Origin: Gemmatimonadota bacterium
GTDB taxonomy: Bacteria > Gemmatimonadota > Gemmatimonadetes > Gemmatimonadales > GWC2-71-9
Direction: 5' to 3'
Length of the DNA: 64,000 bases
Assembly (NCBI GenBank): GCA_016874005.1
Contig: VGVQ01000014.1
Coordinates: 40,365-104,364 of the forward strand
In this document: in pieces, positions 49,970 through 60,800 of the stretch
Layout: every line of letters begins with the position of its first letter
Numbering within the stretch: the first letter of the stretch is position 1
Notes under the pieces: generated by a model
The model's database searches: none
What the model was told of the DNA's origin: nothing
Seen by the model: only the letters and a program-made list of their open reading frames with translations
Program-made: the position numbers and the translations under genes

Positions 49970-50114
49970 GACATTGCGGGATCGGCACGAGGAGGCCAGC
50001 TTGGCCGCAGGCGGAGTGCGATCGGCGGGGCAGCACGAGGAGCGGGGTGTTCGACCCGGTCAGCCGGCCGCCGGGAGCGGCCTGTACCCGCCGGACACGG
50101 GGCGATCGCGGCCC

Positions 50115-50993
50115 TCAGTCACCGACCACCAGCAAGACCCGAAGCCCGATCAGCGCGCGCTCGTCTCGAGCCACTGAGCCGAAGGAACCGTCATCCCGTT
50201 GACGCTGGAGGAGCGCGGGCGCCGCCCGACGCAACACGGCCGTCGCCCCTGGACGCCGCACCTCGACGAGGCCGGCCAGCGCGTGGAAGAAGTCACCCCG
50301 CTGCCAAGTGCCGTCGCTGAGCTGGAAGCCCGCCGCCAGGTCGACGAGTCGATCGAGGAGTGGCTGCCAACGAGAAGGGGCGACCGCCACCGCGGCCATG
50401 GCCCCGAAGAGCAGGTCGAACGGCAGGTGCTCGTCGGGACGTTGCCATTCGTCGAGCAGATGCTTGAAGCTGTCGAGGTGACGGGCAATCGCGGGGCTGT
50501 CGCCGCGTCCCCCCCGAAGGGCCGCCCGGAGGGCGGCCACGCTCACCGCGAAACGGGCCTGTGATTCGACCCGATAGGTCTTGCCGTCGGGAACGGTGAT
50601 TGGGGCGACCCGCTGTGTTGCCGGCGCCGGCGAGAAGAACCCACCGAGGAAATGCTCGCACACCCGATGGCCGTGCCGAGCCGAGCTGCAGCCTTCGTGG
50701 TAGGCACCGGGCTTCCCGACCAGACCCATCAACCAGTCCAGCGGGGCGACCAGGAGCTCGGGCGGCGGGTCGAGATCCAGCAGATCGTCAATCGCCCCGA
50801 TGGTAGCGCTGGCGGTACCACCAACGCTCCCATCGGGGCGGAGCGAACCGGCGACGGCCGCGATCAGAGTTTGCCGCAGCGTCTCGTCGCCGTCGTCGGC
50901 CTTGCCCAGTCGTCGCCGGGCGAGCCAGCCTGCCCGAGTGGCCTTCCGGGCGAAGTACCGCTCGACTCGATCGAGCGCCGACTGGCCAGTCAA
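50115..50993 (-). CDS. hypothetical alpha/alpha-toroid-like protein (squalene-cyclase-like repeats)
   Basis: 292 aa; 'LRPDGSVGG', 'FQLSDGTWQ', 'QRDDGSFGS' repeats. Confidence 0.6.
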   Translation of the reverse strand: MTGQSALDRVERYFARKATRAGWLARRRLGKADDGDETLRQTLIAAVAGSLRPDGSVGGTASATIGAIDDLLDLDPPPELLVAPLDWLMGLVGKPGAYHEGCSSARHGHRVCEHFLGGFFSPAPATQRVAPITVPDGKTYRVESQARFAVSVAALRAALRGGRGDSPAIARHLDSFKHLLDEWQRPDEHLPFDLLFGAMAAVAVAPSRWQPLLDRLVDLAAGFQLSDGTWQRGDFFHALAGLVEVRRPGATAVLRRAAPALLQRQRDDGSFGSVARDERALIGLRVLLVVGD

Positions 50994-51002
50994 CGGGCCA
51001 GG

Positions 51003-51419
51003 CTACTTCTTCTTGCCCTTGGCCTTCTTCCCTGACTTCTTGGCTTTCCTCGCGGGCTTCTTGCCACCCTTCTTCTTAGCTGCCTTCTTGGCTGCCTTCT
51101 TGGCAACCTTCTTCGCTTTCTTGGCGACCTTTTTGGCTTTCTTAGCCGTTTTCTCAGCCGTCTTCTTGGCGGTCTTCTTGGCGGCTTTCTTGGCTCGCTT
51201 GGCCTTCGGTTTCGCCGGCTTCTTCGCCGGCTTGGCCGCCTTCTTCTTCGGTTGGGCCGCCGCTGGCGCCGTTCCCGCCGCGGCCGTCGTCACCGGCACG
51301 GGCGCCGGCAGCGGGACTGGTACCGGAGCCGGCGGGGGCGGCGGGGGGGGCGACGCGGGCACCGGATCCATCCACCCAGATCCCGACCAACCCATCTCCG
51401 AATCGTCGTACACGGCCAT
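51003..51419 (-). CDS. histone H1-like Lys/Ala-rich protein
   Basis: C-terminal (A/K)-rich repeats 'AKKAAKKTAKKTAEKTAKKAKKVAKKAKKVAKKAAKKAAKKKGGKK'; Pro-rich linker. Confidence 0.78.
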   Translation of the reverse strand: MAVYDDSEMGWSGSGWMDPVPASPPPPPPPAPVPVPLPAPVPVTTAAAGTAPAAAQPKKKAAKPAKKPAKPKAKRAKKAAKKTAKKTAEKTAKKAKKVAKKAKKVAKKAAKKAAKKKGGKKPARKAKKSGKKAKGKKK

Positions 51420-51524
51420 GCGAGGCTCCTTCCCCGGCGATGATTTCCAAGTGATTTCCAAGCGCGAAGGCGACAACCGATCGAGCGCCATATATCTTGC
51501 ACAACTTTCCCACTTCTGCAAGCT

Positions 51525-52559
51525 ATGCGAGCCCTGACACTGACCGCCCACGGCGGCCTCGACCGCCTGGCGGTCCAAGACCTTCCCCGGCCTGAGATCT
51601 CGGCCCCCGACCAGGTCCGGATCGCCGTTCGGGCCGCGGCGCTTAACCACTTGGATCTATTCGTCTTAGGTGGCCTCCCGGGGGTCACGCTCCCGTTCCC
51701 GCACGTGGTCGGGACCGACGCCGCCGGGGTGGTCGACGCCGTGGGCGACGGGGTCTCCCACCTGGCCCCAGGTGACCGGGTGGTCATCAACCCCGGGCTC
51801 TCCTGCGGGACCTGCCCCGCCTGCCGATCCGACCAGGACCCCTTCTGCCGGACCTTCCGGATCGTCGGCGAGCACCAGAGCGGCACCGCCGCCGAGTACC
51901 TGGTCATGCCGGGGAGGAACGTAACCAAAGTTGGGAGCCACTTGAGCTGGACCGAAGCGGCGGCGCTCCCACTGGCGACGTTGACGGCCTGGCGGATGCT
52001 CACCACCCGCGCTCGGGTCGCGCCCGGTGAGGCCGTCCTGATCTGGGGAATCGGCGGCGGCGTCTCCCTCGCCGCCCTTCAGATCGCCAAACATCTGGGA
52101 GCCCGGGTCATCGCCACCAGCTCGTCGGACGCCAAGCTCGCGGTGGCGACCACCCTCGGTGCCGACCTCGTCCTCAATCACACCATCGTCGACGTCGCGA
52201 AAGCCGCGAGGGAATTCACCAAAGTCGGAGTCGACGTGGTGGTCGATTCCGTTGGCGAAAAAACCTGGGACAAATCCCTCCGAGCCCTTCGGCCCGGCGG
52301 CCGCCTGGTTACTTGCGGCGCCACCACCGGCCCGATGGTCCAGATCGACATCCGGCGGCTCTTCTGGTTCCAATGGTCGATCCTTGGCTCGACCATGAGC
52401 TCGATGGGCGAGTTCCACGCCATGATGGCCGTCGCCAATCAGGGGAAGTTCACCCCGATCGTCGATACCGTGGTCCCCCTGGAGCAAGGCCGAAAAGCCT
52501 TCGAGCGACTCGAAAAGGGCGACCAAGTCGGCAAAGTGGTGATCGAGGTCAGCCGATGA
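51525..52559 (+). CDS. zinc-binding alcohol dehydrogenase/quinone oxidoreductase family protein
   Basis: 'HVVGTDAAGVVDAVG', 'CGTCPACRSDQDPFC', 'GGGVSLAALQIAKHLGARVIATSSSDAK'. Confidence 0.93.
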   Translation: MRALTLTAHGGLDRLAVQDLPRPEISAPDQVRIAVRAAALNHLDLFVLGGLPGVTLPFPHVVGTDAAGVVDAVGDGVSHLAPGDRVVINPGLSCGTCPACRSDQDPFCRTFRIVGEHQSGTAAEYLVMPGRNVTKVGSHLSWTEAAALPLATLTAWRMLTTRARVAPGEAVLIWGIGGGVSLAALQIAKHLGARVIATSSSDAKLAVATTLGADLVLNHTIVDVAKAAREFTKVGVDVVVDSVGEKTWDKSLRALRPGGRLVTCGATTGPMVQIDIRRLFWFQWSILGSTMSSMGEFHAMMAVANQGKFTPIVDTVVPLEQGRKAFERLEKGDQVGKVVIEVSR

Positions 52560-53296
52560 ACGCCATCCTCGAGCGCCTCAGGGTCGGATTCGACCAGATG
52601 CTGGCCATCCTCCCGGGCTTCTTGTTCGCCGCCGGGATCCTCCTGGTCGGGTACTTCGTGGCCCGGCTGGTGGAGCGGTGGACCGACGCGGTGCTGTCTC
52701 GGCTCAACTTCAACAAGATGGCCGAAGCGGGCGGTATCTCCGAGGCGGTTGGGCGCACCGGCACTCGACTCGATCCGATCCACGTCGTCGGCAAGCTGCT
52801 GTTCTGGCTCGTCATGCTGGCCGTCATTCTCTTGGCCAGCGCCGCCCTCGAACTCAACAGCATCAACGTGATGTTCGGGACGATGTTGTCGTACATCCCC
52901 ACCCTGTTCGCGGCCGTAATCATCGTGATCCTCGGGATGATCGTCGGGGAGTTCGTCCGGGCGATCGTCCTCGCCTCCGCGGGTGCGGTCGAAGGCGTCC
53001 CGACTTTGGCCAAGGTCGCCAAGGTCGCGGTCGTCCTGATCGCGGTCTTCATGGCGATGCAGCAGATGGGCGTGGCCGCCGAGATCATCACCGCGGCCTT
53101 CACGGCCACGGTCGGCGCCATCGCGCTGGCGGCGGGCCTCGCCTTCGGGCTCGGAAACCGGGATCTGGCGGGGGAAATCACCCGCCGGTGGTACGACGAG
53201 GGCCGCCAGCGACGGCTGAACCGGCTGGCGGCCCAGGACCGGGCCACGCCGGCGGCCGAATCTCGCAGTTCCGAGTCGGGCAACTCCGACCCGTGA
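52556..53296 (+). CDS. mechanosensitive-channel-like TM-helix protein
   Basis: Repeated TM segments 'ILPGFLFAAGILLVGYFVARLVERWTDAVLSRLNF...ALAAGLAFGLGNRDLAGEI'. Confidence 0.75.
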   Translation: MNAILERLRVGFDQMLAILPGFLFAAGILLVGYFVARLVERWTDAVLSRLNFNKMAEAGGISEAVGRTGTRLDPIHVVGKLLFWLVMLAVILLASAALELNSINVMFGTMLSYIPTLFAAVIIVILGMIVGEFVRAIVLASAGAVEGVPTLAKVAKVAVVLIAVFMAMQQMGVAAEIITAAFTATVGAIALAAGLAFGLGNRDLAGEITRRWYDEGRQRRLNRLAAQDRATPAAESRSSESGNSDP

Positions 53297-53380
53297 GCCA
53301 ACCGGCGATCGCTCCCGCCCGCCAGGACGCGGTGCCCGGCAGCGATCGAGCCACTCACCGAACCCACCAGGAACCAGCCC

Positions 53381-53785
53381 ATGAGAACCGCGGTCGCCGT
53401 CGCCCTCAATGTCGCCCTCGGCTTTTCGAGCGCCGCGGCCCAGGCACCCGACACCACCCCGACCGCCGTGGTCCGGCGCCAGATCGAGACGTTCAACCAA
53501 CGCGATCTGGACGGCTTCATGGCACTGTACGCCGACGACGCGGTGGTGTTCGAGTTTCCCTCGGGTAAGGAGCTGTGGCGGGGAAAGGCCGCGATCCGGG
53601 CCCAGTACGAGACGGTGTTCAAGCAGCCACTCCCACCCGTCCGGGTCGAGCCGCGGATCGTCGACGGCCATTTCGTGATCGAAAACGAAGTGTGGGATGC
53701 CAAACCCGGCGAGCGTAACCGCGCCATCTGGATGTACGACATCCAGGCCGGTCTGATCCGGCGGGTCTGGCGGGTCCGGATGTGA
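53381..53785 (+). CDS. nuclear transport factor 2/SnoaL-like protein
   Basis: 'VRRQIETFNQRDLDGFMALYADDAVVFEFPSGKELWRGKAAIRAQYETVF'. Confidence 0.88.
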   Translation: MRTAVAVALNVALGFSSAAAQAPDTTPTAVVRRQIETFNQRDLDGFMALYADDAVVFEFPSGKELWRGKAAIRAQYETVFKQPLPPVRVEPRIVDGHFVIENEVWDAKPGERNRAIWMYDIQAGLIRRVWRVRM

Positions 53786-53787
53786 CA

Positions 53788-53816
53788 CGGGGCACGGGCC
53801 GGAAGCCCGCGCCCCG
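53788..53816. terminator. GC hairpin between convergent genes
   Basis: CGGGGC-a-CGGGC-cggaa-GCCCG-c-GCCCCG; no T-tract. Confidence 0.5.
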
Positions 53817-53842
53817 CGCGGCGTGGCGATCCCCGGGCCGAC

Positions 53843-55981
53843 TCAGACCAAGGGCGCTCTTCGAACCGGTTTCCCGGTCAGCGCCACGAGGGCATTCGCC
53901 ACCGCGGGCCCGATCGGGGGCAGCCCGGGCTCGCCGACGCCGGTGGGTTGCTCGGTCGATGGCATGATGTGAACCTCGACCGCTGGCATCTCCGCCATCC
54001 GGAGGACCCGGTACTTGTCGAAGTTGGTGCTCACCACCTTGCCTCGCTCCACCGCGATCTGACCGTAGAGGGCAGCCCCGAGCCCATAGGCGATCCCGCT
54101 CTCCATCTGGGCGGCGATCACATCGGGGTTGACCGCAATGCCGCAATCGACGGCGCAGACCACCCGGTGCACCTTCGGCTTGCCGCCGACCAGCGAGACT
54201 TCCGCCACTTCGGCGACGTAGGTCGCGAAGGATTTGTGCACCGCGATGCCGCGCGCCCGCCCGGCGGGCAGGGGCGTCCCCCAACCGGCCTTCTCGGCGG
54301 CAAGGTTCAGCACGGCGAGTCGGCGGGGGTCCTTCCCGAGGAGGGCTCGGCGGAATTCGAGCGGATCCTTGCCCGCGGCCCTGGCCATCTCGTCGACGAA
54401 CATCTCCACCGCGAACGCGGTGTGGGTGTGGCCGACCGACCGCCACCACTGCACCGGCACCCCGCTCTTCGGCTGGTGCACGTCGACGAAGATGTTCGGA
54501 ACGTCGTAGGGGTGATCGCTGACGCCCTCATGCACGGCCTGGTCATTCCCGTCCGGGCTATCGAGCGGGGTCCCCGCGGTAATCGACGGCCCAACGACCC
54601 GGTGGGACCAGGCCACCGGGTTGCCGGACCCATCGAGCCCGCCGCGAACCCGGTGCAGGAAGGCGGGTCGGAAGTAGCCTGAGGCGGTGTCGTCCTCGCG
54701 GGTCCAGACCAATTTGACCGGGGCCGAGCCGTTGATCGCCTTGGCAATGGTGACGGCTTCCATCACGAAGTCGGATTTGCCGTTGGCCCGCCGACCGAAG
54801 CTGCCGCCAGCGTAGAGCATGTTGATCCTGATCTGCTCCGGCTTGAGTCCGGTGAAAGCCGCGATGGCCCCGCCATCCGGGGTCTGGAACTGGGCGCCAT
54901 ACCACAACTCGGCGCTGTCCGGCTTGAGCTGGACCACGCAGTTCATCGGTTCCATGCAGGCATGCGCCAAGAACGGGAACTCGTAGCTGGCCTCGACCGT
55001 CTTGGCGGCACCCGAGAGGGCCTGCTCGGCGTCACCGACCTTCCTGACTTCTCGGCCCGGCTTGCCGGCGAGTTCCCGAAACTCGGCCATGATCTCGGCC
55101 GTGCCAGCCGTGTTGGCTTCGGCGGTGTCCCACTCGACCGTGAGGGCATCTCGGCCATTCTTGGCGGCCCAGAAGTTGATTCCCAGCACCGCCACGCCGG
55201 TCGGGATCTGGACCACCTCGGTCACTCCGGGCACGGCCTTGGCCTTGGCCGCGTCGAACGACTTGACCTTGGCGCCGAACAAGGGGGGATGGGCCACCAC
55301 CGCGGTGAGCAGCCCGTCGAGTTTGACATCCTGCGTGAAGGTGGCCCGCCCAGTGCTCTTGGGCTTGGCGTCGGGACGCTGGGCCTGCCCGGGCTTCCCG
55401 ATGTACCGGAAGTCCTTGGGATCCTTGAGCGGAACCTCGGCCGGGGCGGCGAGCGTGGCGGCGAGGCCGGCGAGGGTGGCGTACGATGCCCGCCGGTTGC
55501 TCTTGGCGTGGACGACTTCGCCTGGCTCGGTGGTCAGCTCGCCCGCCGAGACGCCCCACTGCTTGGCGGCGGCGGCGAGGAGGACGGCGCGGGCGGTTGC
55601 GCCAGCCTTACGGTGCTGCTCCCAGGAGTTGGCGATGGCACTCGACCCCCCGGTTCCCATCATGCCAAAGGCGAGGTTCTTGTACTTCTCGGTGTCGTTG
55701 GGGGCGCCCTCGACGACGATCTTACTCCAATCGGCGTCCATTTCCTCGGCGATCAGGGTGGCCAAGCCGGTGTAGGTCCCCTGCCCCATCTCGAGGTGCT
55801 TGGCGAACACCGTGACGGTGCCGTTCGGATCGAGGCGGATGAAAGGGTTGGGGGCGAAGGGACCCGCCGGCCCGGCCGGCGCGCCGCCGGTCGAAGGCCC
55901 GCAGCCGAACACCATCAGACCACCGCCGGCGGCGACGCCGATCCGGACGAAATCGCGACGCGAAAAGGTCGTGGCAGTCAT
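53843..55981 (-). CDS. molybdopterin-binding aldehyde/isoquinoline oxidoreductase beta subunit
   Basis: '[28 protein letters not shown]' Tat signal; '[24 protein letters not shown]', '[14 protein letters not shown]', '[23 protein letters not shown]', '[18 protein letters not shown]'. Confidence 0.96.
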   Translation of the reverse strand: MTATTFSRRDFVRIGVAAGGGLMVFGCGPSTGGAPAGPAGPFAPNPFIRLDPNGTVTVFAKHLEMGQGTYTGLATLIAEEMDADWSKIVVEGAPNDTEKYKNLAFGMMGTGGSSAIANSWEQHRKAGATARAVLLAAAAKQWGVSAGELTTEPGEVVHAKSNRRASYATLAGLAATLAAPAEVPLKDPKDFRYIGKPGQAQRPDAKPKSTGRATFTQDVKLDGLLTAVVAHPPLFGAKVKSFDAAKAKAVPGVTEVVQIPTGVAVLGINFWAAKNGRDALTVEWDTAEANTAGTAEIMAEFRELAGKPGREVRKVGDAEQALSGAAKTVEASYEFPFLAHACMEPMNCVVQLKPDSAELWYGAQFQTPDGGAIAAFTGLKPEQIRINMLYAGGSFGRRANGKSDFVMEAVTIAKAINGSAPVKLVWTREDDTASGYFRPAFLHRVRGGLDGSGNPVAWSHRVVGPSITAGTPLDSPDGNDQAVHEGVSDHPYDVPNIFVDVHQPKSGVPVQWWRSVGHTHTAFAVEMFVDEMARAAGKDPLEFRRALLGKDPRRLAVLNLAAEKAGWGTPLPAGRARGIAVHKSFATYVAEVAEVSLVGGKPKVHRVVCAVDCGIAVNPDVIAAQMESGIAYGLGAALYGQIAVERGKVVSTNFDKYRVLRMAEMPAVEVHIMPSTEQPTGVGEPGLPPIGPAVANALVALTGKPVRRAPLV

Positions 55982-55985
55982 CGGA

Positions 55986-56444
55986 TCAGCCTCGCTTGAT
56001 TTCGGCGGCGCGGTGAATCGCGGCCCGAATCCGTTGGTAGGTACCGCAGCGGCAGATGTTCCCGTTCATCGCCTGATCGATGTCCGCGTCGGTCGGGTTG
56101 GGTTTGGCGGTGATCAGCGCCACCGCGGACATGATCTGTCCGCTCTGGCAATAGCCGCACTGCGGAACCTGCAGCTCGACCCAGGCCTGCTGAACCGCGT
56201 CGGTGCCGTCGGGGGAGAGGCCTTCGATCGTGGTGACCCGCTTGGAGCCGACAGCGGACAGCGGCACGCTGCAGGAGCGAACTGGGGTGCCATCGAGATG
56301 GACCGTGCAGGCCCCGCACTGAGCGATCCCGCACCCGTACTTGGTGCCGGTCAGGCCCAACACGTCACGGAGAACCCACAACAGCGGCATCGACGGGTCG
56401 GCGCTGACTTCCCGCGCCTCGCCGTTGATGGTGATGGTTGCCAT
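55986..56444 (-). CDS. 2Fe-2S subunit of molybdopterin oxidoreductase
   Basis: '[21 protein letters not shown]', '[11 protein letters not shown]...[12 protein letters not shown]'. Confidence 0.96.
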   Translation of the reverse strand: MATITINGEAREVSADPSMPLLWVLRDVLGLTGTKYGCGIAQCGACTVHLDGTPVRSCSVPLSAVGSKRVTTIEGLSPDGTDAVQQAWVELQVPQCGYCQSGQIMSAVALITAKPNPTDADIDQAMNGNICRCGTYQRIRAAIHRAAEIKRG

Positions 56445-56551
56445 GTTTCCTCCTCGATATATGGTGCGGCTGGTTCGCTACAGATTACCCGCGGCCGGGC
56501 CAAAGCGGAAGCGGACTCGGCCCCTAGCGTCCGCCGGTTCGCCATCGGAGG

Positions 56552-56760
56552 CTATCCCGCGCCACTCGACCGTTCACCATGGTGAACAGGCTGGTCGTCC
56601 GCGACGATCCGGTCACCCGAGATCAGGACCGCTGAGCCCAGTCCTTCCCTCGGACCGCCGTGTACCCCTTGCCATTGTGGAGCACCACCGAATCCGGCGC
56701 CGGGCTCCCGCACGAGATCAGTCCGACACCGACGACCATCCACCCGGACAGCGCCCTCAT
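56552..56760 (-). pseudogene. N-terminal remnant of an amidohydrolase-like lipoprotein, frameshifted and truncated
   Basis: 'CGSPAPDSVVLHNGKGYTAVRGKDWAQ' in one frame, '...AVLISGDRIVA' in another. Confidence 0.5.
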
Positions 56761-57839
56761 GGCACCGCTGCCGCCGGCGGGGCGGGCAGGCGCAGCTCCA
56801 TCAACCGGACCCCGCCTCGGAATTGCTCCGCCCACAAGGCGCTTTCCGCGGACGCGGCCACGATCACGCCGGCCCCCACCGCGGTGAAGACGCGGCGCAG
56901 GCGCCCCTCGGTGTCGACCACCTGGTATCGGCGCACGGAATCCACGGCGGCTTTCGATTTCCTGAGCCAGATCAGCCCCTCAGGCGTCCCGAAGCCCCGC
57001 TCGAAATTGGCTTTGAACGGAGCGAAGGGGAGCTTCTCCGCCATCGGCCGCAGCTCCTCCGGGAAGGTGTTCACGTATTGCTCCCGGTCGGCGCGGGTCA
57101 CGTCCAACACCGGGTCCGGCAGCCGTTCGCCCCGTTTCTCTTTGCCACCGACGAAATGAGAGACCTCGTTCCGCCGAACCCTGGCGATCCAGAGCATCCC
57201 GTCGGGCCGAACCCCCCACCAGTCGTTGCCGGAAAAGATCATCCGTTCGAACCGTTTTCCGCGCTGCTCGGTGATCTCGGCCACGTCGAACGGCGCGAGG
57301 CCCGCGATGGTGTCGAACTCGGTCAGGGTCGAGTTGCTCCGGATCAGTAACGACGAGTCCCGCAGCCCGCTGCCGTCGGGACCGGCGATCGGTGGAATCT
57401 CGAAGTAGTACTGACCGGCGGCGTCCCGCCCCTTGGGCAGGATTCCCCGGGTACCGGCCGGCGCCGGGACCGAGCCAACGAGCTGGCCGGCGCCGGTCCA
57501 GATCGAGAGGCGGCTCTTCCCCCAATCGGCGACGAAGGCGGTGTCGCCGATGGTGAAGACGCCGTACGGCTTGCCGATCTCGGGGTTCTTCGCGCCGCCT
57601 AACGGCTGGACGGTCTTGGCGCCGAAGTCCGCCACCGCCACGACGTCGTGATCGGCGCCCACCAGCACCCACCGCTGGCCACCCAGCCAGGCGGCTTCGG
57701 GGATCTGGGCCCACCCGACCACCAGGGTGTCGGCCCCATCCGGGAGCGGCTCGGCCGGCACCGACTCCGCCCGGCGCGAGGCGCTCGGCCCGCAGCCGGC
57801 CACGGCCGCTGCCATCAGCCACCACCACGACTTGGTCAT
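56757..57839 (-). CDS. 6-bladed beta-propeller-like lipoprotein
   Basis: 'MAAAVAGCGPSAS' lipobox; 'VADFGAKTVQPLGGAKNPEIGKPYGVFTIGDTAFVADWGKSRLSIWTGAGQ'. Confidence 0.75.
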   Translation of the reverse strand: MTKSWWWLMAAAVAGCGPSASRRAESVPAEPLPDGADTLVVGWAQIPEAAWLGGQRWVLVGADHDVVAVADFGAKTVQPLGGAKNPEIGKPYGVFTIGDTAFVADWGKSRLSIWTGAGQLVGSVPAPAGTRGILPKGRDAAGQYYFEIPPIAGPDGSGLRDSSLLIRSNSTLTEFDTIAGLAPFDVAEITEQRGKRFERMIFSGNDWWGVRPDGMLWIARVRRNEVSHFVGGKEKRGERLPDPVLDVTRADREQYVNTFPEELRPMAEKLPFAPFKANFERGFGTPEGLIWLRKSKAAVDSVRRYQVVDTEGRLRRVFTAVGAGVIVAASAESALWAEQFRGGVRLMELRLPAPPAAAVP

Positions 57840-60800
57840 CGCCCGCTCGATTCCGCGATCTCGGTCGCCGCCGGCGTCACCGCCGCGAGACCGAGCCGCC
57901 CCAATTCGGCGTTGACGGCCGCGAGCCCGCCGTCCAGCAGACTCTTGAGCTTGGCCAGCTGGCTATCGAGCTCGGCGGAAAGAACCGTGAACACTTGGTA
58001 CGACTGCGCCGTGGGTTTGGCTTCCGCGCTCGTCACCACCCCGAGGAGGGCGGCGATCTGGTTGTTCAGCTTGATCGGGTAGTTCAATGGGTCCTGTCCG
58101 CTCCTGTTCTGGACCTGGTAGATCTCACCTTCCACGGCGGAGAGTTGCCCGATGAACGGGGTCACCACTCGCTCGAGGGCCACCCCGCGACCGGCCGCGA
58201 TCCCGCGGTTTCGATCGGCGAGTTGGGCCTTGACGTTGCGGATGGTGCGGACCGCGTTGTTCGCCTCCGACGTCTTGTCGCGAATCCGCATCGCGAAGCT
58301 GAACTGCTCCTCCAGGTCGGCTTGCGACCCTTGCGATCGGGGATCCTTGAGCAGCCGAAAGGTCTGGGTATCGCTCTTGTCGCCCACGGTGAGCCGCACC
58401 GAGTAGCTCCCGGGCGGCGCGATCGGCCCTTGCAACCCGGCCGCCCACATGATCATTCCGCGGAACCCGACGGCATCCGGGTACCGGAGGTTCCAGCTGA
58501 AGCTGTTGGCCCCGGCGCGGTTCGGAACGCTCGGCAGGGTAACGTAGCGATAGCCCCCCTCGAAGTTGGAAAACGGGGTCGGGCGCTGGACCGCCGCCGT
58601 GCGGCGAGCGCTCTCCGGCAGCACACCTAACGCCGCCAGGCTGTCCAACCGAGCCTGCTCGGCCGACATCAGCCGGAGGCTGTCCGCCACCCAGAGCGGA
58701 TCGGGGTCGCTGCCGTAGCTCCGGATGGTCTGGCCCTTGGCGTCGAGGAAGTCGATGGTGACCTTCTGGCCCGGCCGTTTGAGCCAGTACTGGATCGAGA
58801 CCCCGCCGAAGGTACGATAGGCATCCCGCGGCTGGAACAAGTGGGCCTCCTTGGCCATAACTTCGGCGCGGAGCTGCCGGAGCGACGAAATGTCGTCCAT
58901 GATCCAGAATCCCCGGCCGTGGGTCCCGAGCACGACGTCGCCTTCCTTGACTTGGAGATCGTGAATCGGGACCGGCGGCAAGTTGCGCCGGAGCGACTGC
59001 CAGTTGGCCCCGTCGTCGAACGAGACCCAGACGCCCCGCTCGGTCCCCGCGAACAAGAGGCCCTGCCGGACCGGATCTTCCCGAATCACCCTGGCAAACT
59101 CACCCGGCGTGATCCCGGCGACGATCTTGGTCCACGTCTTCCCGTAGTCGGTGGTTCGGTAGAGATAGGGCCCGAAGTCATTGAGCTGGAACCGATTCGC
59201 CGCGAAGTAGGCGGTGCCCTTGGCATGGGCCGACGCCTCGATGATCGAGATCCGCGCCCACTCCGGCAGTCCCGGGGGGGTGACCCGCTCCCACGATTGG
59301 CCGCCATTGCGAGTCACCGCGATCACGCCATCGTCGGAACCGGTCCAGATCACTCCCTGTTCCACTGGCGACTCGGAGATCGTGAAGACCGTGGCATAGT
59401 ACTCGACCGAGGTCTGGTCCTTGGTGATGGGGCCCCCGGACGGACCCAACGTCCTGGGGTCGTTTCGGGTCAGGTCGGGGCTGATCGCCGTGAAGCTCTC
59501 GCCCTCGTTGGTGGTCTTGAAGACCACGCTCGACCCGACGTACAACGTGTTGGGGTCGTGGGGCGAGAAGACGATCGGGAAGGTCCATTGCATCCGGTAC
59601 TTGGCGTCCACCGCCGAGTGCCCCATCGGATTGAGCGGCCACGGGTTGATGTCGCGCTCGATCCCGCTCCTGGTGTCCTTCCGGGTCAGGTAGCCCCCGT
59701 AGGAGCCGGCGAAAATGATGTCGGGATTGTCCGGCCGCGCCGCGATGTAACCGGACTCGCCGCCGCCAGCGTCATAAAACTCGGCGAAGTGGCTCGACGG
59801 CTGGGGCCGGCTCGACATGCAGAGGGTGCTGTTGTCCTGCTGGGCCCCGCAGACGCGGTAGGGGAAGTGGTTGGTCGTGGTGACGTGATAGAATTGCGCC
59901 GTGGGGTAGTCGTAGTCGGTCCAGCTCCGCCCGCCGTTGAAGGTGACCTCCGCGCCGCCGTCATCGCCGACCACCATCCGCATCGGGTCGTTCGGGGCGA
60001 TCCACAAGTCGTGATAGTCGCCATGGTGGGTGTTGATCGGCCGCGGGAACGTCTTTCCGCCGTCGGTCGACTTCCAGAACTGGACGTTGAGCACGTAGAC
60101 GCCGTTCTCGTCCTTGGGATCGGCGAAGATCCGCGAGTAGTACCAGGCCCGCTGGCGGAGTTTCCGCTCGTCGTTCACCTGGGTCCAGGTCTCGCCGGCG
60201 TCGTCGGAGCGAAAGACCCCCCCGTCGTCGGCCTCCACGATCGCCCAGAGCCGCTTCGGGTTGGCCGGCGAAACCGTGATCCCGACGTTGCCGATCGCGC
60301 CTTTGGGCAAACCGGCGTTCCGGGTGATCTCTTTCCAGGTGGCCCCGCCATCGGTGGTCTTGAACAGCCCGCTCCCGGGGCCCCCGCTGTTCATCAGCCA
60401 CGGCTTCCGATAGGCTTCCCAGAGACCGGCGTAGAGAACCTCGGGGTTGCTCGGATCCATCACCAGTTCCACCGCGCCGGTCGAGTCGTTCCCGGGGCGC
60501 TTGAGCACGTTCTTCCAGGTCCGCCCGCCGTCGGTCGACTGGTAGACGCCCCGGTGCGGCGAGGCGGTGCTGAACACCGGGCCTAACGCCGCGACGTAGA
60601 CGATGTCGGGGTTCTTGGGGTGGATCTTGATCTTCGAGATGTGCCGGGTTTCCGCCAGGCCCAGGTAGCTCCAGGTCCGGCCGCCGTCGGTGCTCTTGTA
60701 GACGCCGTCGCCGTGAGAGGTATTGCCCCGGATCGGGTACTCCCCGCCGCCCACATAAACGACGTCCGGGTTGGATTCGGACACGGCGATCGCCCCGATG

